Below, in pieces: positions 1 through 11,277 of a stretch of 64,000 nucleotides of DNA. The number at the start of each line of letters is the position of its first letter. The first letter of the stretch is position 1. This DNA is from Emydura subglobosa (Eukaryota; Chordata; Testudines; Chelidae): the NCBI GenBank assembly GCA_007922225.1, contig ML680086.1, positions 8,125,472-8,189,471 on the forward strand, given 5' to 3'. Made by a program: the position numbers and the translations under genes. Below the pieces are notes generated by a model. The model made no database searches, had not been told where the DNA came from, and worked only from the letters and a program-made list of their open reading frames with translations.

Positions 1-1538
1 ATTAGTCCCTCAGTTCTAGCATTTACAAATAAAGTTCAGTTAAAAATAATGCTTCATGTAGGGAAAGACTACAAGCAAAACCACTCATCAGCCCTGGACT
101 GCAATGGACAAGGGGGTCACGAACTCTGAAATGTGAGAAATTAAACTCTCAAATCCAGGTGAAAATGAAATGCATTTACAGGGGAACTGGAAAGCTTGTT
201 ACAAGCTAAAACCAAAGCTGTGTAGTCTGCCATTTCCCCTGCAACAACACTAACAATAGGTCAGCAAAGGAGGATATAATTTAAAAGTGTATTTATTTGT
301 AATTCTTCGGGCCCTTGGGGATTCTGTCACTGAATTGGGCTCTTGAACTTTTCAAGGCTTTTCAGCTCACCTTTAACTGTTGCAGACAAGTTATCCCACA
401 AAGTGCTCCATCCTCCCTTCAGCAGAGAGTTCCTGCACATTCCCAATAGTCTGGAAGCCCAGGGCAGCAGGAAGCTGGATACAGTTCTGCCTGTCACATG
501 CTGGGAGGAGACTAGGAGCTGTGAATGACTAAAGCTTGCACTTGCTATCCTCTTTGAGTAAGCTCCTCTCTGTACTTCCCGATTTACCTCCATCTATGAT
601 ACACTGGCCGTTCTGTTGTTTCTTAGCTGCACAGAGAAATTGGCATTGCTAAACTGGGATTTCACCATACAGATTCTATGCAAGAGCTGGGCAAATACTT
701 CAAAGAAACACTTCCCAAATATTTGCTCAAATAAAAGTTGAATTCTTATGCTCTGTTTTTTGCTCCCTTTTTTCTGCTTTGGAGGAAAGATCAGGTGGGA
801 ATTGGTTAATTTTAAGCAAATAGCGGCAAAAACCAAATGTTGAACACATAACCTTTAGCATTTGCACTGGAAACACCTGACTCTAAGAAACACCTGCCCA
901 ATCATGGAACAGAAACAGTAGCACATGACCCTTCGTGTCCAATCAAAACTAATCTACTCAGCTTGAATTTTGAGTACAGGCCAGGAACGATCCACCGAGA
1001 TAATTCAGTCACTACTTTGAAATAACAAAGGTGTGTGAGGAATAGCACAGCCTGCACATGAATGCTCCACCAACAGAAAGAGGCTGAGGCAGAGTCACAG
1101 GTGCAGTGCGCCTGCTTTGCACGGTTGTGCCAATGTCACTGGCAACAGGAGGTGCACCACAGTATAGGGGGCTCCTGGTGTGGCCAAAATCCAGCATGGA
1201 GACTGCTATGCCCTCCTTTTGCCCTGCAGTGCTTGCAAAGGGGCATGACTTACATCACTTACGCTCAGTCAATCCTCAGCTGCCATTTCAGCCGCAGAAC
1301 AATGCCTCCTCCTCCTGTACTTCTGTGGGTGAATAGCAGCTGCACTGTATCACCCATATCTTAGCTGTCAGCCCATAGGTCCGAGTCAAACAGGATCTGG
1401 CCTGTCTATCATGGGGCGGTATCCAAGCAGTGGGGCTACCAGCAGGAAAGGGACAGACAAAGATAAAGACTGTCCTCAAGTTCATCCCCCAAATTATGCT
1501 CTTATCACCCAGAAGCCTCACACATTTTAAAAGTTTAG
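1..1538. other. No gene recognised
   Basis: Single-copy-looking, moderately AT-rich DNA. Open frames up to about 100 codons occur on both strands around 1,012-1,521, but they overlap one another, lack family motifs and show no splice-site context. I see no repeat family I can name here. Confidence 0.5.
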
Positions 1539-1972
1539 TGTAGAAGAAAACACAATCTTCCCTTCTGTTTGGGTGGACAAGGAAAAGACCTTTATTAATA
1601 AGGTAATTACCTGGGGCAACAGCTTTAGTTAAATTGAGCCCTCGATCTGCATCACATGAGGGTTTTTATACAGACTTATTACAAAGTCATTGTTATACAG
1701 CAAAATGCATTAAGCATGTGTAATATAAAGAAGAAATAACAGTGAGTTGCACAAACAGTGTCAAGTATACGGCTGCACAAGGAACTTCCCGTATTTGGTT
1801 ACAAAAGAAGGCATGCACATAGCTTATTGCTAAATTGGAAAAATACAACTTCAGTCAAAAGAAAGAGACAGTTTGCTATCTTATTTAGCTTCAGAGAAAA
1901 CTTCGCCCCCCACCTACCTGACCACACTTATCGATGAGCACATTCCCAACTTCCTCTTAGCCTTCAGCTACA
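1539..1972 (-). mobile_element. Candidate solo LTR, antisense
   Basis: Read on the minus strand, a TATA-like TATAAAAACC (1661-1670) is followed about 70 bases later by an AATAAA signal (1591-1596). That is the spacing expected between promoter and poly(A) signal in a retroviral-type LTR. The proposed ends are TGTAG (1539) and CTACA (1972), which form a short inverted repeat of the TG...CA type. I could not find a matching target-site duplication, and no internal retroviral coding sequence adjoins it. It could instead be a chance arrangement or a different repeat class; the boundaries are provisional. Confidence 0.35.
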
Positions 1973-2468
1973 TGCTCAAACTGTCTTTGTGACAAACTTC
2001 ATGTTTCCACATTAGCTAGGGAGCTGGGCTGGGCCATCCTTTAGTAATGCCATCCTGAGGCTCAGGCCACTTCTGCGGAAACATGGCAGGCACAAACTTA
2101 GGAAAGCCAAGGCAAAGCATGAGTTACAGCTGGCAAGGAATGTTGGAGATAACAGGAAGGGGTTCTACAGATATGTCAGACAAAAAATAAAGATCAGGGA
2201 CAGGTGTGGGTCCGCTGCCTCCTGGAGAAGTGAGCTGGTAACAAAAGGCGATAGGACGGCAGACCTGCTCAGTGTTGACTTTGCTTCAGTCTTCTCACAA
2301 AAAATAACATGTGACCAGACGACTAGGAACAATAAAGGGGGAGGGATGCAGATCAGGATAAGTAAAGAACACGTTTGAGATCTTCTGACTAATTAGAATG
2401 AATTCAAAGCAGCGGAGCTGGATGCTATTCCTCCAAAGGAAGGACTCAAGGAATTAGCTGAAGAAATC

Positions 2469-2681
2469 TTGGAACTACTGGCAATAATATTTGCAAACTC
2501 ATGGATGACAGGAGAGGTCCCAGAAGACTGGAGGAGGGCTAACACAGTGCCCATCTTTAAAAAGGGGAAAAAGGAGGAGCTGAGGAACTATAGACCAGTC
2601 AGCCTGACTTCGATACCTGGGAAGCTACTAGAGCAATGTATAAAAATTCAATTTGCGAATACCTGGAGGATGAAGGGATAA
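2469..2681 (+). pseudogene. CR1 ORF2 fragment, RT fingers region
   Basis: An open stretch of about 70 codons within the CR1 copy, carrying the conserved EDWRRAN and [12 protein letters not shown] blocks found in CR1/Jockey reverse transcriptases. The frame is lost at the following stop; the later RT motifs appear in other frames. It is a remnant of the polymerase that copied the LINE, not a host gene. Confidence 0.85.
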
Positions 2682-2940
2682 TCACTAGCAGCCAGCATGG
2701 ATTTACCAAGAACAAATCATGCCAAACCAGCTTGATTTCCTCCTTTGACAGGACAACCGGTTTGGTGGGTGGGAGAATACCGTGCACATAAAATACCTGG
2801 TCTTCAGTAAGACTTTTGACAGAGTCCCACATGACATTCTGATAAGTAAGCTGGAGAAATGCAGGCTCGGCAGAACTACTATCAAGTGAATATAGAATTG
2901 GTTAAATAACCACAAACAAAGAGCAACTATTAATGGAATT

Positions 2941-3147
2941 ATGTTGGATTGGAGGGAAATATTAAGTGGAGTTCTACAGGGATCTGTTCTGGATCAGTTG
3001 TTGTTTAACATCTTTCTTAACGACTTGGATGTAGGTATAGGGAGAATACTGATCACATTTGCAGATGACGCAAAGCTGGGGAGGATTGCCCACACTTTGG
3101 AGGATAGAGCAAAAATTCAGAGTGATCTTGATAAACTGGAGAACTAG
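2941..3147 (+). pseudogene. CR1 ORF2 fragment, RT palm with FADD
   Basis: An open stretch carrying the LQGSVL block and the polymerase motif FADDAKLG; FADD is the CR1 version of the catalytic YxDD box. The two catalytic aspartates remain, but the surrounding ORF is split by frameshifts. It serves as an in-window reference for the motif spacing that the CR1 copy at 60,824-62,893 has lost. Confidence 0.85.
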
Positions 3148-3229
3148 GCTATAGAAAACTGAAATTCAACAAGTGTAAGGTGCTACATTTAGGAAAGAAA
3201 TCTGGGAAACGTGGTGGGCAACAAGGATC

Positions 3230-3490
3230 TTGGAATTGTGGTGGTCAACAATGCGTCAGCAATGTAATGTAATGCTTTTGCAAAAAAACCAAATTTTAGG
3301 TTGCATTAACAGAGGCATAGCATGCAAATCATGGGAGGTGATAGTACCATTCTACTTGGTGCTGGTTAGGCCTCAGCTGGAGTGCTGTATGCAATTTTGG
3401 TCACCGGGGTATAAAAAAGATGTAGAGAAACTGAAAAAGATCCAGAGTCAAGGAAAAAGATACCAAAGCGATGGAATGCAAGCCATATGA
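3230..3490 (+). pseudogene. CR1 ORF2 fragment, C-terminal region
   Basis: Encodes the post-RT CR1 region: a GCINRGIA block and LVRPQLECCMQFWSPGYKKDVEKLKKIQ, here read only in part. The same block is seen on the minus strand at 61,240-61,400. The frame ends early compared with an intact copy. Confidence 0.8.
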
Positions 3491-3888
3491 GCAAAGGCTA
3501 TAGAAACTGGGTATGTTTCATTTGGAAAACAGGAGATTAAAGGGGGGGATATGATAGTGGTCTTCAAATACTGGAAAGGCTGCTATTAAAAGGATGGAGA
3601 AAAATTGTTCGGTCTTGCCACAGAGGGCAGGACCAGAAGCAGTGAGTTCAAATTATAGCATAGCAGATTTAGATTAAATCTCAGGAGAAACTTCCTAACT
3701 GTAAGAACAGTAGGACAATGGAGCAGACTGCCTAGGGAGGTCGTGGAAGTTTCTTCACTGAAGGTTTTCAGAAGGAAGCTGGATAGTCATCTGTCTTGGA
3801 TGGTTTAGATACAACAAATCCTGCATCTTGGCAGGGGGTTAGACTAGATGACCCTTGCGGGTTCCTCCTAACCCTATGATTCTATGAA

Positions 3889-4281
3889 GGGAATTCCACA
3901 TTTGCAGAAAAGCTGGATGCATATCTCTGGCAGATGGCTTTTAAAAAACAAAAGCTGCTTGAAAGTGCTCAGTGGAAATGAACTGATGGGCACAATACAG
4001 GGGAGGCTGTCAGCTGAGCATGATAAATACAGCACATCACAGAATCAGAGGTATTCAAAGGAATGGGGCCAGAAACTTTGTCTGAAAATCCAGCCCACTT
4101 TAATGCAACCAGACCAGAGCCTTCACACAGCAGGGTCTGTTCTTCCCTGCCCTTCGAAAGAGCAAAGGTATATTTCCTTTCTCCCCAGTCCCTCTCTCCA
4201 ATCCCACCCACCTGCCACCCATCAAATGGGGGAAGGGGAACCCAGTCCATTATCATTTGGTTTTGCTAGATCAACATGCAT
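3889..4281. other. No gene recognised
   Basis: Sequence between the CR1 end and the microsatellite. Overlapping frames on both strands have no recognisable motif. Confidence 0.4.
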
Positions 4282-4323
4282 TCTCTCTCTCTCTCTCTCG
4301 CACACACACACATACAAACACAC
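4282..4323. repeat. TC/CA compound microsatellite
   Basis: About nine TC units are followed directly by five to six CA units and an imperfect CATACAAACACAC tail. A simple sequence repeat, likely length-polymorphic. Confidence 0.95.
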
Positions 4324-4549
4324 TTAATAAACATTTATCTGTATTGATCAATTGTTACAACTTTCCTTTCCTTTCATTTCTTCTTATGTAGAGGTCTGGT
4401 TAAATGTAATAAGTATGCAGCTTTTGCCCTGGGTCACTTGCTGGTTTAAAATACAGTAAATGGTGGATTCTCTGCAACCTGATGTCTTTTAATCATGATT
4501 TGAGGATTTCAGTAACTCAGCCACAGCTTAGTGGCCTTCTACAAGAGTG

Positions 4550-4634
4550 AGTAGGTGAGGTTCAGTGGCCCGCAATGTGCAGGAGGTCAGACTAGATGAC
4601 CATGATGGTCCCTTCTGGCTTTAAAGTCTATGAA
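4550..4634 (+). mobile_element. CR1 3'-end fragment, sense
   Basis: A short CR1 tail containing GGAGGTCAGACTAGATGACC and GGTCCCTTCTGGC, ending AAAGTCTATGAAAA. This is the 3' UTR end of a different CR1 subfamily from the one at 2,085-3,888. Only the last 80-odd bases were inserted, a common outcome for CR1. Confidence 0.9.
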
Positions 4635-6116
4635 AAATTTACGAACTCTTGGGTTCTGTAGGATTTACTCTAAAAACGTCTAGAACTTAATGGAGAATAT
4701 GCTCCTTTTTCTGCATTATCCAGAATGTAATAGCATGGATTTCATCCTCTGTTAAATATGAATTTCTGTTATTGGACAGTTCAAGAAGCATACAGGAAGG
4801 TTCTTATTCTCTATTAAATGCTATAGGATTTTTGCAAAAGGACCATTTTTTTCTTTTGTCTCCCATTCCCACACTGTGCTGTGCCCACCTAGGGCAGCAT
4901 CCCTCCATCTCTATTGCCCCAACTACCTCAGATGGAGTAGTCTCAACAGCTACAATTGTTGTGATATGGAGGACTGTGCCTTTAAGGTTGAGCTTCCAAG
5001 ACAGAGTCTGGATGGGGTGCTGGGAAGCTCTTGTTATGCACAGCGGGTTGGAATCAGACATAGTATACAGCAAATTTTTTGCAAGCACCGTAAGCACTGA
5101 GTGATCACTGACGGTCACAACCATCAAGGGAAAAAAAATCTTCACACTTCTCTTCTGTTTACCTGCTTCTGCAATGCTGCTGCTGCTGCTTAGCTAGGCT
5201 GCCTGGCTTGTTGAGGTGCCATGCTGTTTTGTGTGGCACTTTATAACTAGTTGTTAGTGAGTTTACTGAAATCAATGGAGTTACATTAGCAGATGTCATG
5301 TAAATATTAATGTATAGGCATATACCTTATATATATTCATGGTAAATATATAGCTAGGCAATTCCCTGGCTCCACATCTCATTCTGCTGAAAGGTGGGAG
5401 TAATTTGCTCACCCAAATTTACCCTCAATAAAGCAAGTGGTGAGGTGCTTTAGCCCCAGGATGTCAGAAAGGGCCTTAGTATCACCACTGATGGTACTCA
5501 CATCAAATCTCATGATCTAAGCAACACTAGAATTGGTCTGGCTGGGTACTCAGAAGGGAAAACCATTGCGTTGCAAGACTTGGCACTGGTGATTCAGTAG
5601 GGGCTGCTCTTCCCACGGAATTAATACTGACCAGTGCTCCAGAATGGTGTTAGGATTCACAGTATTGCTACTCGTGCTGTTTTTCAGAGGGGACATAAAA
5701 TTGAGTGTGGTGGTGGTAATTAAACATCCCATGACACCGTCAATGGCAGTGTTAGCCTTGAGGTCCTGGCCAGATTCCAGTTTAGATAACTATACCCTGC
5801 CTACTCTAAATTCCCTGTAGTTTCATTTGGCTATAATATTCTTGTTCAAATCTAGTCACCGCTTGGGTAGACTTGCTGTCTCTCTTCCTGCAATGATGAG
5901 TGATGTGAGCTCTGTTTGTGTCATTTTATAGGGTTTTGCTCTGGGATCTTTGGACGGAAGGTGCTACATTGATGTCAAGTATTATCAGTGTGACACAGTA
6001 TAACACAAAACCTGGTGTAGGAGAATCCCGTAGACCCCAGTTGCAATTTTCAGCACCCTTCTGTACACTTCATTTGATCAACTGATCTGAGAAGTGGCTG
6101 CTGTTATATTTCTGAG
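4635..6116. other. No gene recognised
   Basis: No coding signal is supported; frames of 110-113 codons at 4,772-5,145 overlap on opposite strands. A short AATCAATGGAGTTAC motif near 5,270 belongs to a dispersed motif seen elsewhere in the window. Confidence 0.4.
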
Positions 6117-6879
6117 TGTCACAGTCTCATGGTAACTGCACCTGTATTCCCCATACGTGGTCCCATGAAAGCACCCACTTAAACATTTCTGGCCCCCCGT
6201 CATCATCTCTCTCGGGCAGAGACCTGCATCTCACTTCCTCTTGACCAGGGTTTTTCCAGGATGTACAGTTCTCTGCCTACACTGTGATATTCCCAGCAAG
6301 CCAGACTGCCTAACCAGGCCAGTGTCTGCACTTTGCTTTTTCTACAAAGGCTATGTATAGTGTAATTGCCAACAGTTACAAGTTAGCACACAGTTCTTTC
6401 TAAGCAAGCACATTTTATTCTTAAGGTGAAAGCATTACAGAGAAAACTTATTAAAAACTATAAGAGCATACACACATGTTAAAAATCTTCCAGAGATCAT
6501 GCCAACTCGAACCTCATGCTCTGGCAGATGTCAGTTCTTCAAAACCCACAAATGGTTTTTCCCTGTGGTTATAAATTGATTTAAAACCAGACCAAAGGCT
6601 GAGCAGTTCATCTGGGGTTTTTGTTTGTTTGTGTTTTGTTTTCTACAGCTCAGGCCTTTGACTTCCCATCTTCAGGGACAGGTAATCAGCAGACAATCAC
6701 CTTCTCAGTATGTAGATTCAAAGGGTGGGTGTTTGCAGAACCAGAGGTGGGATTTTGCTTTAACCTCCCCCTAGGTTTTCCCCAAGAACTCCACTTAACA
6801 TTTATTGTCCCAAAAGTATATTCTTGTCTTGCACATTTTTAATATAAACCTTTGAACGTCCAGGTCTTAATCTGTCACA
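6117..6879 (-). mobile_element. LTR-like interspersed repeat, antisense
   Basis: The stretch looks like a dispersed LTR repeat in antisense. On the minus strand, GAATAAAATGTGCTTGC (about 6,404-6,420) resembles a poly(A)-signal/R region. The proposed ends TGTCACAG (6117) and CTGTCACA (6879) fit a TG...CA layout. The candidate flanking hexamers TCTGAG and TCTCCC match at only 4 of 6 positions, so the ends are not proven. I recall similar sequence as common in turtle genomes but cannot name the family. Confidence 0.4.
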
Positions 6880-7524
6880 TCTCCCCATCCCCTTGAGAGG
6901 TTATCTACAATAAACTTTGCATTTCATACAATGGCCCCAAAGAGACATAAACTTAATTCAGTAAGGTGTCCCAAGGATATAGAGAAAACTGCTCTATCTG
7001 TCATATGGAGTTCTAGGGTTGGATAGGAGAATTTGCCCTAAACTATTGATTTAATTGGAAATCAATAGGTTGAAAATGGAATGATCCGTTTCTGCAGAGT
7101 GTGACATCCAATGACATTTAAAATAGAGCAAGTGGAATTGCTTCTATCCCATTGCTCTGAATACTAACAGGAATTGATTTCACCAGCAGAGGCCAGCTTT
7201 TTTCCTTCTGACTTTGGATGCTTTGCCTAATCCTCCTTTGAAACAAATGATGGGACAGAGGTAGCAGAAAATGAAGCAGGAAAGATTTTCAACTTTGGTT
7301 CTCAGCATGTGTATTATTTGTAATTTGGGAGCCCATGGCTTCTACCCGCCCTCTAAATTAATTTTGCTTCATTTCTATGTAAGGCTGACATTGATGAGCA
7401 AATTGTGTATTCTAGACTCCGGAGTATGATCATATACTCAGAAAGAGACCTGCGATGCACAGTGCTGAGCACCATTCAATGAGAAATGAAGTGTTACAAT
7501 TCATAAGTTTTCAATAGGGGATGC
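6880..7524. other. No gene recognised
   Basis: AT-rich sequence before the gypsy element. Part of it may be more of the 5' LTR that has diverged beyond recognition. Confidence 0.35.
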
Positions 7525-7647
7525 TATAGTAGGCTTCTGTATAGGGTGAAGTCCATAGAGGGCTATACTTTCAGGAAGTACTTCATTCATGGAGAATATA
7601 GGAAAAGTGGAGGTAGGTAAAGCCTGAATGTTGCACTGTCTTAGCTT
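7525..7647 (+). mobile_element. 5' LTR remnant of gypsy element
   Basis: The last 45 bases (7603-7647) match 11,397-11,441: AAGTGGAGG, then AAAGCC, then AATGTTGCACTGTCTT. These direct repeats flank gypsy-type gag and pol sequence in the right order, which makes them LTR ends. Upstream similarity to the 3' copy (TTCAGGAA near 7570 and 11,320) is weaker. The real 5' boundary is not visible. Confidence 0.6.
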
Positions 7648-7974
7648 TTTCCCATTTTGTGCTTAAATACACCAAGCACACCATGGTGAACATGGTGTCA
7701 AAAGTGACTTGGTGAAATAAACTAAGAATATTTCAAACAAAGAAAAACAATTATTGCAGCATACCAGATTCCTGCCCCTAGGCAGATTGCTATGAACAGG
7801 AGTGTGTTTAGCAATAAGACAGTCTTTAGATCCCAATGGGAAAACTACAGAATTGCAATGGGGATAGATAAAAAAGCGAAGCAAAACAAGAGCAGCCAAT
7901 TATAAGGTGTAATGGTTAAAAGCTGCCACATCCTCCAACGGCTTCCAGATGTGGCTGCAGCAGATCAGGAGCCC

Positions 7975-8300
7975 CATATAACATCCTAGAAGTACTCTGC
8001 AAGCATTTTCAACCCACAAAAAATGTCATGTGAAAGGTATATTTTCAATAACTGTGATCAAGAAGCAGGAGAAATGATAGATCAGGGTTTTGCCAAACAG
8101 CACAGAATGGTGGAGGACTCTTAAGATTTGATAATTGCATAAGGTGAACTGATTTGTGATAGATTAGTAATAGGGACAAAAAATGCAGGAGCTCCAAGGA
8201 GGATGTTCAGAAAACCCATGCTAGCTCTTCAAAGAGCCATAGACCTAAGCAAAGCTAGACCAAACTCACATTCAAATGCGGATCATAAGTGGAGCAGACA
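7975..8300 (+). pseudogene. Gypsy Gag capsid-like remnant
   Basis: Translation in pieces gives a run typical of gypsy Gag: KHFQPTKNVMCERYIFNNC, then DQEAGEMIDQGFAK, then IDLSKAR. The ERYIFN and GEMIDQ blocks correspond to the capsid-domain signature of Mag-like gypsy elements. Several stop codons interrupt it. Gag would have packaged the element RNA inside a cytoplasmic particle. Confidence 0.7.
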
Positions 8301-8447
8301 CAGAGAATTCATCAGGTAGCACAGAAAAACCACAAAAATACTATGGGGGAGGGGATAAAACAATGCAGAGAGAAACATAATGCAAAGGAAGACCTGTGGG
8401 TACCATGGAGAAGAACATGATCATGGAAAATGGCATATGGGATCAAA

Positions 8448-8489
8448 TGCAATAGTTGTGGCAAAGGAAGTCATTTTGCAAAAGTCTGC
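8448..8489 (+). pseudogene. Gag CCHC zinc knuckle remnant
   Basis: The 14 codons read CNSCGKGSHFAKVC, a perfect CX2CX4HX4C retroviral-type zinc knuckle, which binds RNA in nucleocapsid. All four metal ligands survive although the surrounding frame does not. Confidence 0.88.
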
Positions 8490-8920
8490 AGACAAGAAAT
8501 ATAAAAAAATTACACTGTATTTATGAAGGAAGCAGTTAGTCAGAGGATAAGGCTTTTACATGTATATGACATTAATGCAGTGAAAAACTGAAAAAATAAA
8601 GAGATTGTAAAGCTGAGACTAGCATCAAAGGCAAAGACAAAGAAGCAGCACACAGGCAAACAGGAAATGAATGCCAAATAGATCGTGGGGATCAGTGAAT
8701 GTGTTAAGTTACAAAGAGTTCATCAGCATTATGCAAGAAAAGAGACTGAAATTGCAGCCAAGCAAATGGTACAGTCATAATACCACTAGGACAATGTAAA
8801 TTACAAGCAGAATATCAAGGAAAATGGCTGAAATGTCAGGTATTACCCACAATACAGAAGCCACTGCTTTCAACTGAAACAAAGTTATTCACAAACTTAG
8901 CGACACTATCCCTAGGACAA

Positions 8921-9640
8921 ATGATTCATGCAATAAACATACAAGCAACACAAAAAACATATCCAGAGAAGTCCAGGCACAGTGACATCCCTGTAGCAAA
9001 GCTGCTAAAAGATTGCCAGGATGTATTTGGAGGACTGGAAGGTCTTCCAGGCATGACACACCTAGATATAGATAAAACGATTCAGCCAGTATATTTTCTG
9101 CATCTCAGGGTACCCATTGAACTAAAATAAAAAATAAGGGAAGCACTAAAGCAAATGGGAAAAGAAGAAATCATTGTTAATGTCATAGAGCCCACAAGTT
9201 GAACAAGCATCATGGAAACCACTGAGGAGCCAGGCAAGTTGTGCATTTGCATAAACACAAATAATGTAAACAATGCACTAAAAAGAGTTCACTACTGAAT
9301 GCCTACAATTGAAGAAATATTACCACAAGCAAAAATATTCTCACTACTTGATGCCAAAGATGGACATTGGCAAGTATTATTGAAAAGCAGCTACCTCACC
9401 ACATTTTGGATGGTTGAGAATGCCGTTTGAGATACCTGTAGCTGAAGAACATCAATACCACTGATAAGATGTACTATCAGGACTCATGGAGCAGCACCAT
9501 AGCTGGCGACGTTTTGGTGTACGAATGTGGAGATAGCATGACAGAAGCTGTGGCAAATCACGACCATAACCTCATCTGCCTGCTAGAAAGAGCCAAGGAA
9601 GTAAATCTAAAATTGAGTAAAAAGAAATGAAGTTGTGACT
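8921..9640 (+). pseudogene. Gypsy reverse transcriptase remnant
   Basis: The open part (8,921-9,130) runs from a DCQDVFGGLEGLPG block to RVPIELK, the start of gypsy RT. Beyond the stop the same frame continues with EALKQMGKEEII and KLCICINTNNVN. LLDAKDGHWQV (about 9,341-9,374) contains the motif A aspartate. In the motif C position, GDVLVYECGD (from about 9,505), the first of the paired aspartates reads glycine (GGC at 9,505-9,507). Together with the internal stops this marks a dead polymerase. Confidence 0.82.
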
Positions 9641-9939
9641 GACTACAGCATCAGACCTGGGACCGTGGAGGTCTTCCCATGGGCCACAACTTGACCTTGA
9701 AAAGACAAAAGCAATACAGCAGCTATCCACACCTAAACCGATTTAATGCATTTAGAGACCATCAGGATTTGTAAATTATCTGACACGATTTTTTCCAAGC
9801 CCCTCAGATGTGTGCAAAACCCTGACATGATTACTTGGCAAAGACACAATATGGACATAGTTACCTCCATATAGTGCAGCCATCACTTTTATCAAGGAGC
9901 TGGTGACCGACTGTCCTATCCTGAAATATTATGATGAGA

Positions 9940-10111
9940 TGAAGAGGCAACCATACAATTTTCTGCCAGTGAGATGGCATTTGGAGCATTTCTCCTGCAG
10001 AAGGGACAGCCAGAAGCTTTTGTAACAAGGTCCTTATCACCAACAGAACAAAGATACACCCAAATTAAGAAGGAAGGTCTTGTAATAGTGTTCATGTGTG
10101 AAAAGTTTGAC
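9940..10111 (+). pseudogene. Gypsy RNase H remnant
   Basis: FGAFLLQKGQPEAFVTRSL followed by SPTEQRYTQIKKEGL is the typical gypsy RNase H segment. The N-terminal catalytic aspartate region is degraded. RNase H would remove the RNA strand during reverse transcription. The conserved segment is open but joined to no long frame. Confidence 0.8.
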
Positions 10112-10164
10112 CAATATGGGCAAGGATGGGAAATGAGTGGAAAGTGACCATAAATCATGAGAGA

Positions 10165-10690
10165 GCCCTTGTTAAGATTCCTGTTAAGACTTCTGGAATG
10201 AGATGAACTGTCAGACACTACAGCAGTGACCATCATAGACAAAGCAGTGAAGCATTTCAGCAGGCATGGTATCCCCGACTGAGTAGTTTCAGACAATGGA
10301 CCTCAGTTCACTTGCAGTGAGTTTGTGCAATATACTTAGGAATGGGAATTCATTCACATCTCCACTGTACGAGACAGTTGTATGGCAAAGCTGAACTGGC
10401 AGTTAAAATTGCTATGACTATTAAAGAGAGTTGTAAAAACCAAGGAAAATATATGGCAAGTCATCCTTCAGTGGATAAACATTCCCACAAAAGGCCTATG
10501 GCTGCCCAGTACAATAGTTAATGTCTAGACAAATGCATACTTTGGTGCTTATCCAGCATTATCATAACTGGCAGCGGTGGAAGAAGTAACAGACAAAAAT
10601 GGAGAGAGATGCTCAAAAGCCAAAGCCTACTATGGCCAACAAGCTAAAGACCTCCAAGAAATACAACTAGTTTGAATGTGACAGTCTCCT
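10165..10690 (+). pseudogene. Gypsy integrase remnant
   Basis: HFSRHGIPD then, after a stop, VVSDNGPQFTCSEF (about 10,250-10,325) is the core-domain block around the second catalytic aspartate of retroviral-type integrases. A downstream KAKAYYGQQAKDLQ (about 10,615-10,660) matches the C-terminal part of gypsy integrases. Frameshifts separate the pieces. Confidence 0.8.
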
Positions 10691-11277
10691 ATTTCCTTAG
10701 GACACATCCTGCATTTGGAAACAAGCTACACATATTGAAGAGAGAAATCCTCATTCATATAGCATAGCAGTGGATAGTCATATATTTCACCAAAACCGTA
10801 AATACATTCACTCACTATGAACACAAGACATAAACATGGAGGATGGTGATATATGTACTTGGCTGAGGCTTGATTAGCACAACACAGAAGGAACACATGA
10901 TGACCCGTGACTGCTAGATATCAGAACAGACTCGCAAAACACTGCATCAACAGGGGAACCAAGTGCTGGGCAGTCTCCGGTCATCATAAGAAAGACTTGC
11001 ACTTGCTCAACATCAACCTGCCTGTGAGGTATACACAAGATTAAGTATAATACTATGGCATGAAAGATCAACCTTCCCAAATCCAGAGGAAAATATCTTA
11101 GTTCCCAACCAAGTTAATACTTAATAGCCACTCTTTTAAAAATTAAGTAAACTATATGATATAGTTTTTAGAGAGTGTAATAGAACGTTAAATATATAAG
11201 CAGGTTATTGATGTTTAATTTTGCTATCTCAAATATATGTGACAAAAGGAATCTTATGACAGATAGCTTCCTCGTGT

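Larger units (their letters stand above)
2085..3888 (+). mobile_element. CR1 LINE, 5'-truncated, sense strand
   Basis: This is the 3' half of a CR1 non-LTR retrotransposon: the reverse-transcriptase part of ORF2, the C-terminal region and the 3' UTR. Translation pieces match CR1 RT: the linker before RT (about 2090-2300), a VPEDWRRANTVPIFKKG block (about 2515-2570), [12 protein letters not shown] (about 2600-2635), QGSVL (about 2975), and FADDAKLG with the catalytic DD pair (about 3055-3080). The downstream block LVLVRPQLECCMQFWSPGYKKD lies at about 3355-3420. The element ends in the CR1 hallmark ATGATTCTATGAA at 3888. Multiple frameshifts and stops make it dead. The 5' end near 2085 is the usual truncation by incomplete reverse transcription. 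Confidence 0.93.
7648..11277 (+). mobile_element. Ty3/gypsy LTR retrotransposon, internal region, decayed
   Basis: The order is Gag, zinc knuckle, RT, RNase H, integrase, which is the Ty3/gypsy order. Gag-like translation lies at about 7,975-8,290. A CX2CX4HX4C zinc knuckle is at 8,448-8,489. RT lies at about 8,960-9,640, RNase H at about 9,940-10,110, and the integrase DNGPQF block near 10,290-10,315. Frames are broken throughout by stops and indels. The Gag and RT motifs resemble the Mag-like branch of gypsy, but subfamily assignment is inference. The element is inactive. Confidence 0.88.
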
